A stretch of 56,386 bases of DNA from Acidimicrobiales bacterium (GCA_016845305.1 JAERSW010000016.1:1-56386), one strand, 5' to 3'. Shown: positions 1 through 7,553, counted from the first letter of the stretch. Translations and numbers: made by a program. Notes: generated by a model from the sequence alone, not told the origin.

Positions 1-140
1 TGGAGCGCCTCGAGGCCGACCTGGCCACCATCGAGGCGGCCATGGACCTCGTCGACAGCGGTGACCTCGACGGGGCGACCGCGGTGATGGCTCGCCTCGA
101 CGGCGAGGACGGTGCCCCACCGGAAGGCGACGACGCCTAG
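1..140 (+). CDS. C-terminal end of an unidentified protein (5' truncated)
   Basis: An open frame enters from the left edge (first full codon at 3) and stops with TAG at 138-140, giving 46 residues of a helical, acidic tail (ERLEADLATIEAAMDLVDSG and onward). The heptad-like Leu/Ile/Ala spacing suggests a coiled coil. No zinc-ribbon cysteines or other family motif are visible in the part present, so the function cannot be named. The stop overlaps the stop of the convergent phosphatase gene within the palindrome CTAG. Confidence 0.5.
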   Translation, partial: ERLEADLATIEAAMDLVDSGDLDGATAVMARLDGEDGAPPEGDDA

Positions 141-754
141 AGGAGGTCCGGCAGCGTCCCGTCGGGCAGCAGCACGACCCGTTCGCCGGCCGACACCCTC
201 GTGCCCGACTCCGGATCCACCGTCACCTCGAACCAGCGGGCCCCCAGATTCTCGATGCGTCGCCAGTGCTCGCCGCAACTCTCCTCGAGGGCGTACACCA
301 CGCCCCCGTGGGCCACCACCAGCACCTCGCCACCACCGGCCCGCTCGGCGATCCGGCCCAACGCCCCGACCACCCGGCCCACCATCGCCTCGTTCGGCTC
401 GTAGGCCGGCGGCCGCTTCTCTGCCTCGAGGTAGCCGGGCCACTCCATCTCGATCTGGCCACGGGTCAGGCCCTGCCACTCGCCGGCGTCACGCTCCATC
501 AGGTCCGGGTCGGTCAGCACCGGCCCGATGCCCAGGTGTTCGGCGATGATCGACGCCGTCTCGGCCGCACGCTGCAGCGGCGACGCCACCACGGCGTCGA
601 ACGAGCCCAGCGCCCGGGCCGCCGCCCCTGCCTGACGGCGCCCCTCCATCGTGAGCGGGGGATCGGCCCTGCCCTGCCAGCGGCCCACGGCGTTCCATTC
701 CGACTGGCCGTGGCGGACCACCAGGACGCGTACCGAGGTGGGGCCGGGCGACAT
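137..754 (-). CDS. Histidine phosphatase family protein (phosphoglycerate mutase-like)
   Basis: A 205-residue protein of the histidine phosphatase superfamily. The phospho-acceptor motif VRHGQSEWN lies near the N-terminus, the second catalytic histidine is in VVAHGGVVYAL, and SPLQRAAETA is the usual substrate-pocket helix. The family includes phosphoglycerate mutases and broad phosphatases; substrate cannot be read from sequence. ATG 754 was chosen because a TACCGT -10-like hexamer sits 8 nt upstream, consistent with leaderless transcription; the frame stays open upstream, but that part is low-complexity Gly/Pro/Arg. The gene ends convergently with the gene at the left edge and is divergent from the MoaD-like gene. 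In mycobacteria a phosphoglycerate mutase gene also lies near mshA. Confidence 0.85.
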   Translation of the reverse strand: MSPGPTSVRVLVVRHGQSEWNAVGRWQGRADPPLTMEGRRQAGAAARALGSFDAVVASPLQRAAETASIIAEHLGIGPVLTDPDLMERDAGEWQGLTRGQIEMEWPGYLEAEKRPPAYEPNEAMVGRVVGALGRIAERAGGGEVLVVAHGGVVYALEESCGEHWRRIENLGARWFEVTVDPESGTRVSAGERVVLLPDGTLPDLL

Positions 755-762
755 GGCGGCCG

Positions 763-768
763 ACGGTA
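763..768 (-). promoter_or_regulatory. -10 element (TACCGT) for the histidine phosphatase gene
   Basis: On the minus strand TACCGT is followed by 8 nt and then ATG (754). This places the transcription start at or next to the start codon, a leaderless arrangement seen at several other genes in this window. No good -35 is visible. Confidence 0.45.
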
Positions 769-848
769 CCGGCCCGAGCCCGGAGGCGCCGCCCGGCCGC
801 CCCGCCCGACAGCCCCGCCCGGCAGGGCCAGTCGGGGAGGCCCCTCCG

Positions 849-854
849 TACACT
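849..854 (+). promoter_or_regulatory. -10 element (TACACT) for the MoaD-like gene and mshA
   Basis: TACACT lies 7 nt before ATG 862, the same leaderless geometry as at other genes here. With the divergent TACCGT at 763-768 it makes a compact bidirectional promoter region. No convincing -35. Confidence 0.45.
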
Positions 855-861
855 GGCCCGC

Positions 862-1098
862 ATGGCCGTGTTGCGCCTCTTCGCCTCGGTCAGGGTCGCC
901 GCCGGAACCGGGAAGCTCGACGTTCCCGGTGCCACCGTCGGTGACGTCCTGGCCGCCGCCACCGAGACGTTCGGTGACGAGTTCGCGGGCGTCGCCTCCA
1001 CCTGCCGGGTCTGGCTCAACGGCGAGGCCGCCGTTGCGGCCGACGCCGTCACCGACGACGACGAGGTGGCCCTCCTGCCGCCCGTCTCCGGGGGCTGA
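862..1098 (+). CDS. MoaD/ThiS-family small sulfur-carrier protein
   Basis: A 78-residue beta-grasp protein ending in Gly-Gly (PPVSGG), the hallmark of MoaD/ThiS sulfur carriers, whose C-terminal glycine is adenylated and thiocarboxylated. The body (LRLFASVRVAAGT, then VGDVLAAATETF and a late DDDEVALLPPVSGG) fits the MoaD subgroup. The role could be molybdopterin synthesis or another sulfur-transfer path; no moaE, moeB or thiG neighbour is present to decide. The stop is one nucleotide before the start of mshA, so the two are co-transcribed. Confidence 0.75.
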   Translation: MAVLRLFASVRVAAGTGKLDVPGATVGDVLAAATETFGDEFAGVASTCRVWLNGEAAVAADAVTDDDEVALLPPVSGG

Positions 1099-1099
1099 G

Positions 1100-2311
1100 A
1101 TGCGCCGCCTCGCCGTCCTCTCCCTGCACACCTCGCCGCTGGTCCAGCCCGGGTCGGGCGACGGTGGCGGCATGAACGTCTACGTCCGCGAGCTGGCGTC
1201 CGCGTTGGCGCCGGCCGGAGGCCGGTCCACCGTGTTCACCCGACGGGTCGACGACGACACGCCGACGGTGGTCGACGTGGAGCCGGGCTTCCGGGTGGTC
1301 CACGTCGACGCCGGGCCCCACGACCTCGCCAAGGAGGACCTCCCGGGCGTGGTCGACGAGTTCGCCGACGGCGTGGCCGCCTACCTCGGTGCCCACCCCG
1401 ATCACGACGGGATCCTCGCCAACTACTGGCTGAGCGGCATCTCCGGACACCGCCTCAAGCACGAGCTGGGCCTTCCGCTGCTCACCATCTTCCACACGCT
1501 GGCCCGGGTGAAGGCCGAGACCGGCGACGACGAGCCGCAGCGCCGGGTCGACGCCGAGTCGGCCGTGGTGGGCTGCTCCGACGTCATGCTGGCCAACAGC
1601 ACCGAGGAGGTCCGCCAGCTGGTCGACCTGTACGGCGCCGACCCGGACCGCATCGAGGTCGTCCCCCCCGGCGTCGACCACGCCTTCTTCTCGCCCGGCT
1701 CGCAGTCGGTCGCCCGGCGTGCGACCGGCCTCGGCGACGGCCCGGTGCTGCTGTTCGCCGGACGGATCCAGCCGCTCAAGGGCGTCGACGTGGCCGTCCG
1801 CACCCTCGCCGAGCTGGGTCGGTCCGACGCCCGCCTCGTCGTGGTGGGTGGGGCCAGCGGCGTCGACGGCGGCGCCGAGGAGGCCCGCCTCCACGAGTTG
1901 GCCGGCGCCCACGGCCTGGCCGATCGGGTCGTGTTCGTCCCGCCGCAGCCCCACCACGTGCTGGCCACCTGGTACCGGGCCGCCGACGTGGTCCTCATGC
2001 CCAGCCGGTCCGAGTCGTTCGGGCTCGTCGCCCTGGAGGCCGCGGCCTGCGGGATCCCCGTCGTGGCCGCCGGCGTCGGGGGCCTGCGTTCCCTCGTCGA
2101 GCACGGCCACACCGGCTACCTGGTCGACGGTCGGGACCCGGCCGACTACGCGAGCCGGGTGGCCCGCATCCTCGACGATCCGGCCACCGCGGCCCGCCTG
2201 TCGGTCGCCGCCACCGAGCGGTCGTGGTCGTACACGTGGTCGGCCACCGCGGCCCGTCTTCGCCGCATCTGCGACGACCTCGGGAGCCGCTCCCTGGTCG
2301 ACTGCGCCTGA
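1100..2311 (+). CDS. mshA: D-inositol-3-phosphate glycosyltransferase-like (MshA family)
   Basis: A 403-residue GT4 glycosyltransferase with the MshA-type N-terminus (LSLHTSPLVQPGSGDGGGMN), the C-terminal nucleotide-sugar domain beginning at FAGRIQPLKGVD, and the retaining E-x7-E motif in ESFGLVALE. MshA transfers GlcNAc from UDP-GlcNAc to inositol-3-phosphate, the first step of mycothiol synthesis. ATG 1100 directly follows the MoaD-like stop, which is why it is preferred over the longer open frame running back to 266. The next gene is a YbjN-domain protein, the same order as in mycobacteria (mshA then Rv0487), which strengthens the assignment. A sucrose-phosphate-synthase-like GT4 is the main alternative. 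Confidence 0.8.
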   Translation: MRRLAVLSLHTSPLVQPGSGDGGGMNVYVRELASALAPAGGRSTVFTRRVDDDTPTVVDVEPGFRVVHVDAGPHDLAKEDLPGVVDEFADGVAAYLGAHPDHDGILANYWLSGISGHRLKHELGLPLLTIFHTLARVKAETGDDEPQRRVDAESAVVGCSDVMLANSTEEVRQLVDLYGADPDRIEVVPPGVDHAFFSPGSQSVARRATGLGDGPVLLFAGRIQPLKGVDVAVRTLAELGRSDARLVVVGGASGVDGGAEEARLHELAGAHGLADRVVFVPPQPHHVLATWYRAADVVLMPSRSESFGLVALEAAACGIPVVAAGVGGLRSLVEHGHTGYLVDGRDPADYASRVARILDDPATAARLSVAATERSWSYTWSATAARLRRICDDLGSRSLVDCA

Positions 2312-2325
2312 GCCGTCCGGCGACC

Positions 2326-2817
2326 GTGTCCGACGAGACCCCTCCGGACGGCTTGACCCTCGACGCCGCCGGCATGGCGGCCGTGGCCGACGTGATCGAC
2401 GCCTGGCTGGAGCGAGAGCTGGTCGACAATCCGGTGCTGGCCGCCGTCGAACGCGACGCCGATCCCGGTTCGACCGAGCGTCGGTGGTACGTCCGCGTGG
2501 AGGGCGAGGAGAAGGACGTCTCGACGATCCGCCTGACGCTGCGGCAGCGGATGCTCCACCACGAGACCCACGTGCTGCCCGCCCCCGAGGAGAACCACGC
2601 CGAGTTCGCCGAGCACCTCCTACGCCGCAACCGCGACCTCGTGGGCGCGGCGTTCTGCGTCGGCGAGGAGGACGCCGTGTTCCTGGTCGGTGCCATCCCG
2701 GCGACCACCGTCGACGACGCCGAGCTCGACCGGATCGTCGGCACCGTCTGGACGGCCATCGAGCGCTGCTTTCGGCCGGCCCTGCGGATCGGCTTCGCCT
2801 CCCGGTTCCGGGGCTGA
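2326..2817 (+). CDS. YbjN-domain (type III secretion chaperone-like fold) protein
   Basis: A 163-residue protein with the YbjN pattern: an N-terminal helix ending in LERELVDN, a WYVRVEGEEKDVSTIRL strand pair, then FAEHLLRRNRDLVGAAFCV and a C-terminal helix DRIVGTVWTAIERC. YbjN proteins have a chaperone-like fold and unknown biochemistry; actinobacterial members commonly follow mshA, as here. GTG 2326, 14 nt after the mshA stop, is the best start; the frame is open further upstream inside mshA, but there the sequence is arginine/proline-rich shadow. Probably in the mshA transcription unit. Confidence 0.75.
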   Translation: MSDETPPDGLTLDAAGMAAVADVIDAWLERELVDNPVLAAVERDADPGSTERRWYVRVEGEEKDVSTIRLTLRQRMLHHETHVLPAPEENHAEFAEHLLRRNRDLVGAAFCVGEEDAVFLVGAIPATTVDDAELDRIVGTVWTAIERCFRPALRIGFASRFRG

Positions 2818-2829
2818 ACCGTCGATGCG

Positions 2830-2867
2830 TGACTCATGTTGACTTTCATTCCCTTCGGTCCTATCGT
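2830..2867 (+). promoter_or_regulatory. Promoter of the MFS transporter gene, with a 10-bp-phased TGACT repeat
   Basis: TTGACT (2839-2844) and TATCGT (2862-2867) are separated by exactly 17 bp, the best -35/-10 pair seen in the window. A second TGACT at 2830-2834 lies exactly 10 bp before the TGACT inside the -35 (2840-2844), so both fall on the same DNA face, as an activator or repressor site could. The start codon follows at 2925. Confidence 0.6.
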
Positions 2868-2924
2868 GCTCCCCGGATCCGGTGGCCGGTGCGTCGGGGT
2901 TCGATCGGGGAAGTGAGTTCTCCG

Positions 2925-4154
2925 ATGACACCGCCACCGGATCCACCGCGTCCGGCCTCCGGCCCCGGACCGGCCGGCGACGCCGCACACCGCCGTCCGT
3001 CCCGGCTGCTCGTCTTCTCGGTGACGGCCATGGCGCTGCTCAACAACTCGGTGCTCATGAGCTCCACGCCGGAGATCCTCGGCGACCTCGGCCATCCGGT
3101 GGAGCGGGCCGGGATGCTCATCGCCGCCGGGACCCTGGCCGGCATCGTCGCCGCCCCGGCCATCGGCTTCCTGGCCGACCGCTACGGACGCAAGCGGATC
3201 CTCGTCCCCTGCCTGGTCGTCTTCGGGACCTTCGGCTGCCTCGGTGGGTTCAGCCCCACCTTCGAGGTCCTGCTGGCCGTCCGCATCCTCCAGGGCCTGG
3301 GCTCGGCCGGACTCATCAACCTGGTGACGGTCCTCATCTCCGACCACTGGACCGGCCTCGACCGGGCCCGCCTGCTGGGCCAGAACTCGGCGGTCATCAC
3401 CGGGTTCCTCGCCGTCTTCCCCTTCATGGGTGGGGCCACCACCGACCTGTTCGGCTGGCGGTGGAACTTCGCCTACTACGGCATCTCCCTGCTGGTCGGC
3501 GCCGCGGTGGCCCGGTCCCTGCACGACCCGTGGACGCCCCGCCGCGACCCGGTCCGACGGCAGGCCCGGGACGCCCTGGTCGAGGCGAGGGTCCCGCTCA
3601 CCGCCACCTGCATCGCGCTGGGCACCCTGATCTTCTTCGTCATGTTCGGCGTGTTCCTCACCCTCGTGCCCATCCACCTGGCCGAGGAGTTCGGGCTCGG
3701 CCCGACGGCGCGGGGGATCGTGGCCGCCGTGCCCGCCGTGACCTCCACCATCACGTCGCTGGCCGTCATCTGGTTCCGCCGACGGTTCTCGGTGGCCACC
3801 ATGGTGGTGGGCGGCCTCGCCGTGTTCGGCGCCTCGTTCGTGGCCATGGGCCTCGGTTCGCTGTGGCTGCTGGTCGTGGCCGCCGGGATCTACGGCCTGG
3901 CCGAGGGGATGACCATGCCGACCATCACCGACCAGGTCGCCGAGCGGGCTCCCGACCACCTCCGCGGCGTGCTCATGGCGCTGTGGGTCGGCGGCCTCCG
4001 GGTCGGCCAGACCACCGGGCCGTTGGCCGTCGGGGTCGCCATGGGTTGGTGGAGCACCGCCACGGTGTTCGTGGTGGCCGGCGGGGCCGTGGCGGTCATC
4101 GCCGTGCTCCTCGCCGCCTCGCGGGTCCTGCCGTCGGCCCCGTCCTCGGCCTGA
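2925..4154 (+). CDS. Major facilitator superfamily transporter
   Basis: A 409-residue membrane protein with about 12 hydrophobic segments. The MFS motif A lies in the loop after the second helix (GFLADRYGRKRI), with a second-half counterpart region around residues 200-300. The N-terminal 25 residues are Pro-rich and cytosolic. ATG 2925 is preceded by GGGGAAG at a plausible ribosome-binding distance; GTG 2913 is an in-frame alternative adding four residues. MFS carriers of this DHA-like type often export drugs or small metabolites, but no substrate can be inferred. It has its own promoter and is not obviously linked to its neighbours. Confidence 0.85.
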   Translation: MTPPPDPPRPASGPGPAGDAAHRRPSRLLVFSVTAMALLNNSVLMSSTPEILGDLGHPVERAGMLIAAGTLAGIVAAPAIGFLADRYGRKRILVPCLVVFGTFGCLGGFSPTFEVLLAVRILQGLGSAGLINLVTVLISDHWTGLDRARLLGQNSAVITGFLAVFPFMGGATTDLFGWRWNFAYYGISLLVGAAVARSLHDPWTPRRDPVRRQARDALVEARVPLTATCIALGTLIFFVMFGVFLTLVPIHLAEEFGLGPTARGIVAAVPAVTSTITSLAVIWFRRRFSVATMVVGGLAVFGASFVAMGLGSLWLLVVAAGIYGLAEGMTMPTITDQVAERAPDHLRGVLMALWVGGLRVGQTTGPLAVGVAMGWWSTATVFVVAGGAVAVIAVLLAASRVLPSAPSSA

Positions 4155-4175
4155 CCCCGGTCGGCCGGCGGCCCC

Positions 4176-4181
4176 TAGGCT
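4176..4181 (+). promoter_or_regulatory. -10 element (TAGGCT) of proC, leaderless type
   Basis: TAGGCT is followed by 7 nt and then GTG 4189. The same hexamer at nearly the same distance precedes hemB. CTGACC at 4151-4156 is a weak -35 candidate at 19 bp. Confidence 0.45.
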
Positions 4182-4188
4182 CCCCGCC

Positions 4189-4983
4189 GTGGGCACGCGA
4201 CTCCAGGTGATCGGCGGCGGGAAGATGGGCGAGGCCCTGCTCGGAGGCCTGGTGGCCGACGGTTGGGCATCGGCCGACGACCTCCACGTGGTCGAGCCCG
4301 ACCCCGACCGACGGGCCGTCCTGGCCGACGTCCTGCCCGGCGTGTCGGTCGGCGACGAGCCGGTGGCCGGCGTCGACACCCTCGTGGCCGTCAAGCCCCA
4401 CGTGGTGGCCGACGTCTGCGAGGGCCTGGCCGACCTGGGCGTGCCCCGGGTGCTGTCCATCGCCGCCGGCGTGACCACCGCGGCCATGGAGGCGGTCCTG
4501 GGCAGCGACGTGCCCGTCGTCCGCGTCATGCCCAACACCCCGTCGCTGGTCGGCGAGGGCGCCGCCGCGGTGGCCGGCGGGTCGGCCGCCTCTGATGACG
4601 ACCTGGCGTGGGCCTCGGCCATCCTCGGGGCGGTCGGCACGGTGGTCGTGGTCGACGAGGTCCTGATCGACGCCGTCACCGGCCTGTCCGGTTCCGGGCC
4701 GGCCTACGTCTTCCTGCTCGCCGAGGCCCTCATGGACGCCGCGGTGGCCGAGGGCCTGCCCCGCGACGTGGCCACCACCCTCACCGAGCAGACCCTGCTG
4801 GGCGCCGCCACCCTGCTGCGCGAGTCCGACGACCCACCGTCGACGCTGCGCGAGAACGTCACCTCCAAGGGCGGCACCACCGCCGCCGGCCTGGCCGTGT
4901 TCGAGGCGGCCGGCTTCCGGGGGATCGTCGCCGACGTGGTCGCCGCGGCGGCCGCCCGGTCCCGCGAGCTGGGCGCCGGCTGA
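4189..4983 (+). CDS. proC: Pyrroline-5-carboxylate reductase
   Basis: A 264-residue ProC, which reduces pyrroline-5-carboxylate to proline with NAD(P)H in the cytosol. Visible motifs are the N-terminal Rossmann GGGKMGEAL, the VRVMPNTPSLVGEG loop, GLSGSGPAYVFL, and the family signature near the C-terminus (ENVTSKGGTTAAGL). The length is normal for the family. The GTG start is supported by the TAGGCT element 7 nt upstream. A SAM hydrolase-like gene follows after 11 nt, so both are probably transcribed together. Confidence 0.95.
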   Translation: MGTRLQVIGGGKMGEALLGGLVADGWASADDLHVVEPDPDRRAVLADVLPGVSVGDEPVAGVDTLVAVKPHVVADVCEGLADLGVPRVLSIAAGVTTAAMEAVLGSDVPVVRVMPNTPSLVGEGAAAVAGGSAASDDDLAWASAILGAVGTVVVVDEVLIDAVTGLSGSGPAYVFLLAEALMDAAVAEGLPRDVATTLTEQTLLGAATLLRESDDPPSTLRENVTSKGGTTAAGLAVFEAAGFRGIVADVVAAAAARSRELGAG

Positions 4984-4994
4984 GGGGTCCGACG

Positions 4995-5888
4995 ATGGGG
5001 CAGCGACACGACACCCTCTCCTTCCTCTCCGACTACGGCACCGACGACGAGTTCGTCGGCGTCGTGCACTCCGTCGTCCACGGCATCGCCCCCGACGTCC
5101 GCATCGTCGACGTCACCCACGGGATCCCGCCGCACGACGTCCGGGCCGGCGGCCTGGCCCTGGCCCGCAGCGCCCAGTACCTGTGCCCCGGCGTGGTCCT
5201 GGCCGTGGTCGACCCCGGCGTCGGGACCGACCGGCGCGGCGTGGCCGTCGAGGTGGGGGGCGGCCAGTCGGTGCTCGTCGGCCCCGACAACGGCCTGCTG
5301 GCCCCCGCGGTGGCCATGGTCGGGGGCGCCGACCGGGCCGTGTCGCTGACCGACCCCGCCTGGCACCTGCCGGCGCCCGGCACCACGTTCGACGGCCGCG
5401 ACGTGTTCGCCCCGGTGGCCGCCCACCTGGCCACTGGCGTGGACCTGGCCGAGCTGGGCGAGGCGGTCGACCCCAACGGCCTGTTCCCCGCCGTGGTCTC
5501 GGCGGCCGGCGTCGAGGCCGACGGCCTGCACGCCGAGGTGTGGTGGATCGACCGGTTCGGCAACGCCCAGATCAACGCCGGCCCCGAGGACCTGGCCGAG
5601 TTGGCCGGCGGCGATGCCGGGCACGACCGGTTCCGGGTCCGCATCGGCGAGCGGGTCCTGCCCGCCCGCCTGGTCGCCGCCTACGACGCCGTCGAGCCCG
5701 GCGGCCTCGGCCTGCTGGTCGACTCGGCCGGCCTGGTGTCGCTCGTGATGGCCCGGACCTCGGCCGCGGTCGACCTGGGGCTCGGACCGTCGGACCCGGT
5801 GGTCGTCGAGGTGGCCGACGGCCCCGAGGGCGCGTCCACCCCCGTCACCCTGGGGGCCAGGCCCGGAACCGGGGGAGGGGGCCGATGA
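4995..5888 (+). CDS. SAM hydrolase / SAM hydroxide adenosyltransferase (DUF62 family)
   Basis: A 297-residue protein of the family that splits S-adenosylmethionine to adenosine and methionine using water, related to fluorinase and chlorinase. The N-terminal LSDYGTDDEFVG is the family opening. The catalytic Asp and Arg appear in VVDPGVGTDRRG, and the His of the triad in FDGRDVFAPVAAHLA; WWIDRFGNAQINA is the conserved beta-rich region that contacts adenine. These features favour the hydrolase over the halogenases. It lies 11 nt after proC and overlaps the next small gene by 4 nt (ATGA). Confidence 0.85.
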   Translation: MGQRHDTLSFLSDYGTDDEFVGVVHSVVHGIAPDVRIVDVTHGIPPHDVRAGGLALARSAQYLCPGVVLAVVDPGVGTDRRGVAVEVGGGQSVLVGPDNGLLAPAVAMVGGADRAVSLTDPAWHLPAPGTTFDGRDVFAPVAAHLATGVDLAELGEAVDPNGLFPAVVSAAGVEADGLHAEVWWIDRFGNAQINAGPEDLAELAGGDAGHDRFRVRIGERVLPARLVAAYDAVEPGGLGLLVDSAGLVSLVMARTSAAVDLGLGPSDPVVVEVADGPEGASTPVTLGARPGTGGGGR

Positions 5889-5974
5889 GGCTCGGAACGA
5901 CGATCGTGACCGCCGCGTTGCTGGTGGCCATCCTCGGAGCCGCCGTGCTCCAGTTCGTCTTTCTCGTCGACTGA
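5885..5974 (+). CDS. Small single-span membrane protein (29 aa)
   Basis: ATG 5885 overlaps the previous stop in ATGA, a strong sign of translational coupling. The peptide starts MRLGTTIVTAALLVAILG and consists almost entirely of one membrane helix, with one Arg at the N-terminus and a C-terminal Asp, so it should sit with its N-terminus inside. No function is known. It resembles the class of stress or regulator peptides that bind a larger membrane partner, but that is inference only. Confidence 0.55.
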   Translation: MRLGTTIVTAALLVAILGAAVLQFVFLVD

Positions 5975-6001
5975 GGCTCGTCGACTGAGGCCCCTCCGGG
6001 G

Positions 6002-6685
6002 TCAGGTCCGACGGGTGCCGGTGGCGGTCAGCGCCCCGGCGAAGATCAGCGAGATCCCGACGAGCAGCGACACGGCGAACCCGGTCATCTCGTCCAGCAC
6101 CGAGTTCAACAGCCCGCCGTAGCTCAGGACCAGGGCCCCGACCACGATCAGGCCGTTGCCGGTCGCTCCCCGCCGGGCACCGGGCGCGTCGGACCGCAGC
6201 AGGCGCACCATCGACCACGCCGAGCCGGCGATGACCACCAGCGCGCCCACCGACGAGGCGACGGCGGCCGCCACCCGGGGGCCGGCGCCGAACACGTCGC
6301 TGCCCCGGGGCAGCTCGTCGGCCACGAAGGTCCCGGTGATCGGCGAGGCGACCACCACGCCGGCGGCGAACGTGCAGGCGATGACGACGACCACGGTGAT
6401 CCGGTCGGCGGTCCGGCGGCGGGCCAGCAGGTACACGGTGCCCAGCGCCAGCACGGGCACGTTCAGGACGGCCCCGAAGGCGTAGAAGGCCCGGAACGGG
6501 CCGGCCGACCAGCCGGTCGTCGCCCCCCACCACAACGACGCCGCCCCGAGGGCGAACAGCAGCAGCGACCACGCCCAGGCGGCGTCCTGGGGGCGCCGGC
6601 GGTCGAGCCACCGTTCCAGCACCGTGGCCGCGAAGGCCAACGACACGAGGGTGGCCGCCGCGGCGACCGACGTCTGGGCGTCCAC
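6002..6685 (-). CDS. Polytopic membrane protein of unknown function
   Basis: A 227-residue protein with about seven hydrophobic segments and short charged loops (LERWLDRRRPQDAAW after the first helix, ARRRTADR near residue 95). The seven-helix layout resembles the membrane sensor part of some signalling proteins, but no kinase, GGDEF or other output domain follows, and no catalytic motif is visible. GTG 6685 is supported by TACCGT 8 nt upstream. It is transcribed divergently from rex. Confidence 0.65.
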   Translation of the reverse strand: MDAQTSVAAAATLVSLAFAATVLERWLDRRRPQDAAWAWSLLLFALGAASLWWGATTGWSAGPFRAFYAFGAVLNVPVLALGTVYLLARRRTADRITVVVVIACTFAAGVVVASPITGTFVADELPRGSDVFGAGPRVAAAVASSVGALVVIAGSAWSMVRLLRSDAPGARRGATGNGLIVVGALVLSYGGLLNSVLDEMTGFAVSLLVGISLIFAGALTATGTRRT

Positions 6686-6693
6686 GGGCCGAC

Positions 6694-6699
6694 ACGGTA
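6694..6699 (-). promoter_or_regulatory. -10 element (TACCGT) of the membrane-protein gene
   Basis: On the minus strand TACCGT is followed by 8 nt and then GTG 6685, identical in sequence and spacing to the element of the phosphatase gene at 763-768. Confidence 0.45.
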
Positions 6700-6756
6700 T
6701 TGGGAGGCCCGCCCCGGTACCCCGCTCGAGGAACGGGTGACGGGTGTCCGGGTGTC

Positions 6757-6774
6757 ATGTGAACGCGCGCACAA
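6757..6774. promoter_or_regulatory. Candidate Rex operator upstream of rex
   Basis: ATGTGAACGCGCGCACAA matches 11 of the 14 fixed positions of the Rex consensus TTGTGAA-N4-TTCACAA, with both GTG/CAC cores intact. It ends 5 bp before the TAGGTT -10 element, so bound Rex would cover the -35 region. Rex is known to repress its own rex-hem operon in Streptomyces, which fits this position. Confidence 0.75.
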
Positions 6775-6779
6775 GCGCG

Positions 6780-6785
6780 TAGGTT
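6780..6785 (+). promoter_or_regulatory. -10 element (TAGGTT) of rex, leaderless type
   Basis: TAGGTT lies 6 nt before ATG 6792 and directly after the Rex operator. The same hexamer occurs before nuoA of the second complex I operon. Confidence 0.5.
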
Positions 6786-6791
6786 TCGGGC

Positions 6792-7472
6792 ATGACGGAG
6801 CCCACCAGGGACCGCACCGGGGACGAGCCGATCCCCGAGGCCACGGTGGCCCGCCTGCCCGTCTACCTGCGGGGCCTGCTGGAACTGGCCGATGCCGGCG
6901 TGGAGACGGTGTCCTCGGTCGGCCTGGCCGAGCTGGCCGGGGTGAACGCCGCCAACGTCCGCAAGGACCTGTCCTACCTCCACGCCCACGGCACCCGCGG
7001 CGTCGGCTACGAGGTCGGCCACCTCGTGTCGGAGATCAGCCTCGTGCTGGGCGGCGGACGGCCCAGCCCGGTGGTCATCGTCGGCGTCGGCAACCTGGGC
7101 CGCGCCCTCAGCCGCTACGACGGGTTCGTGGCCGGTGGCTTCCCCATCGCCGGGCTGGTCGACGCCGACCCGGCCGTGGTGGGGCGCAAGGTGGCCGGCA
7201 CCGTGGTCCGGCCGGTCGACGAGCTGGCCTCCCTGGTGGCCGAGACGGGGGCCACGGTGGGCATCGTGGCCACCCCGGCGGCCGCCGCCCAGGAGGCCGT
7301 CGGGCACCTCGTGGCGGCCGGCATCCGGTCGATCCTGAACTTCGCCCCGTCGGTGGTGGCCGTGCCCGCGCACGTCGACGTGCGCCAGGTCGACCTGGCC
7401 ACCGAGCTGCAGATCCTCGGCTACCACCAGCATCGGCGGACCACCGGCGACACCTCCCGGGCCGCCGGGTGA
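6792..7472 (+). CDS. rex: Redox-sensing transcriptional repressor Rex
   Basis: A 226-residue Rex. An N-terminal winged helix (about residues 10-80, with GVNAANVRKDLSYL as the recognition region) is followed by a Rossmann domain opening at VIVGVGNLGRALS near residue 98 that binds NADH or NAD+. The C-terminal helix (ELQILGYHQHR) is the domain-swapped dimer arm. Rex binds DNA when NADH is low and releases it when NADH rises, derepressing respiratory genes. The order rex-hemA-hemC-hemD is the same as in Streptomyces. Candidate operators stand before rex, the bc/nuo-1 operon and the nuo-2 operon. Confidence 0.95.
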   Translation: MTEPTRDRTGDEPIPEATVARLPVYLRGLLELADAGVETVSSVGLAELAGVNAANVRKDLSYLHAHGTRGVGYEVGHLVSEISLVLGGGRPSPVVIVGVGNLGRALSRYDGFVAGGFPIAGLVDADPAVVGRKVAGTVVRPVDELASLVAETGATVGIVATPAAAAQEAVGHLVAAGIRSILNFAPSVVAVPAHVDVRQVDLATELQILGYHQHRRTTGDTSRAAG

Positions 7473-7553
7473 CGCCGACGGCCCCGACCTCCACCGCGCC
7501 ACCGATGCGCCGGGGACGGGTTGGAAGCGACCCCTGCCATCGGGAATGCTGGT

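Noticed and set aside
1-140. DksA/TraR-type zinc-finger protein at the left edge
   Set aside because: The helical LEADLATIEAAM pattern is reminiscent, but the expected CxxC motifs are absent in the part present.
1995-4679. Very long open frame on the minus strand opposite the YbjN, MFS and proC genes
   Set aside because: Its product is low-complexity Arg/Pro/Ser/Thr, it crosses three well-supported genes, and such frames are expected opposite GC-rich coding sequence.
4704-7502. Another long minus-strand frame opposite proC, the SAM hydrolase gene and rex
   Set aside because: Gly/His/Arg-rich composition without motifs; it runs through several real genes on the other strand, including the minus-strand membrane protein in another frame.
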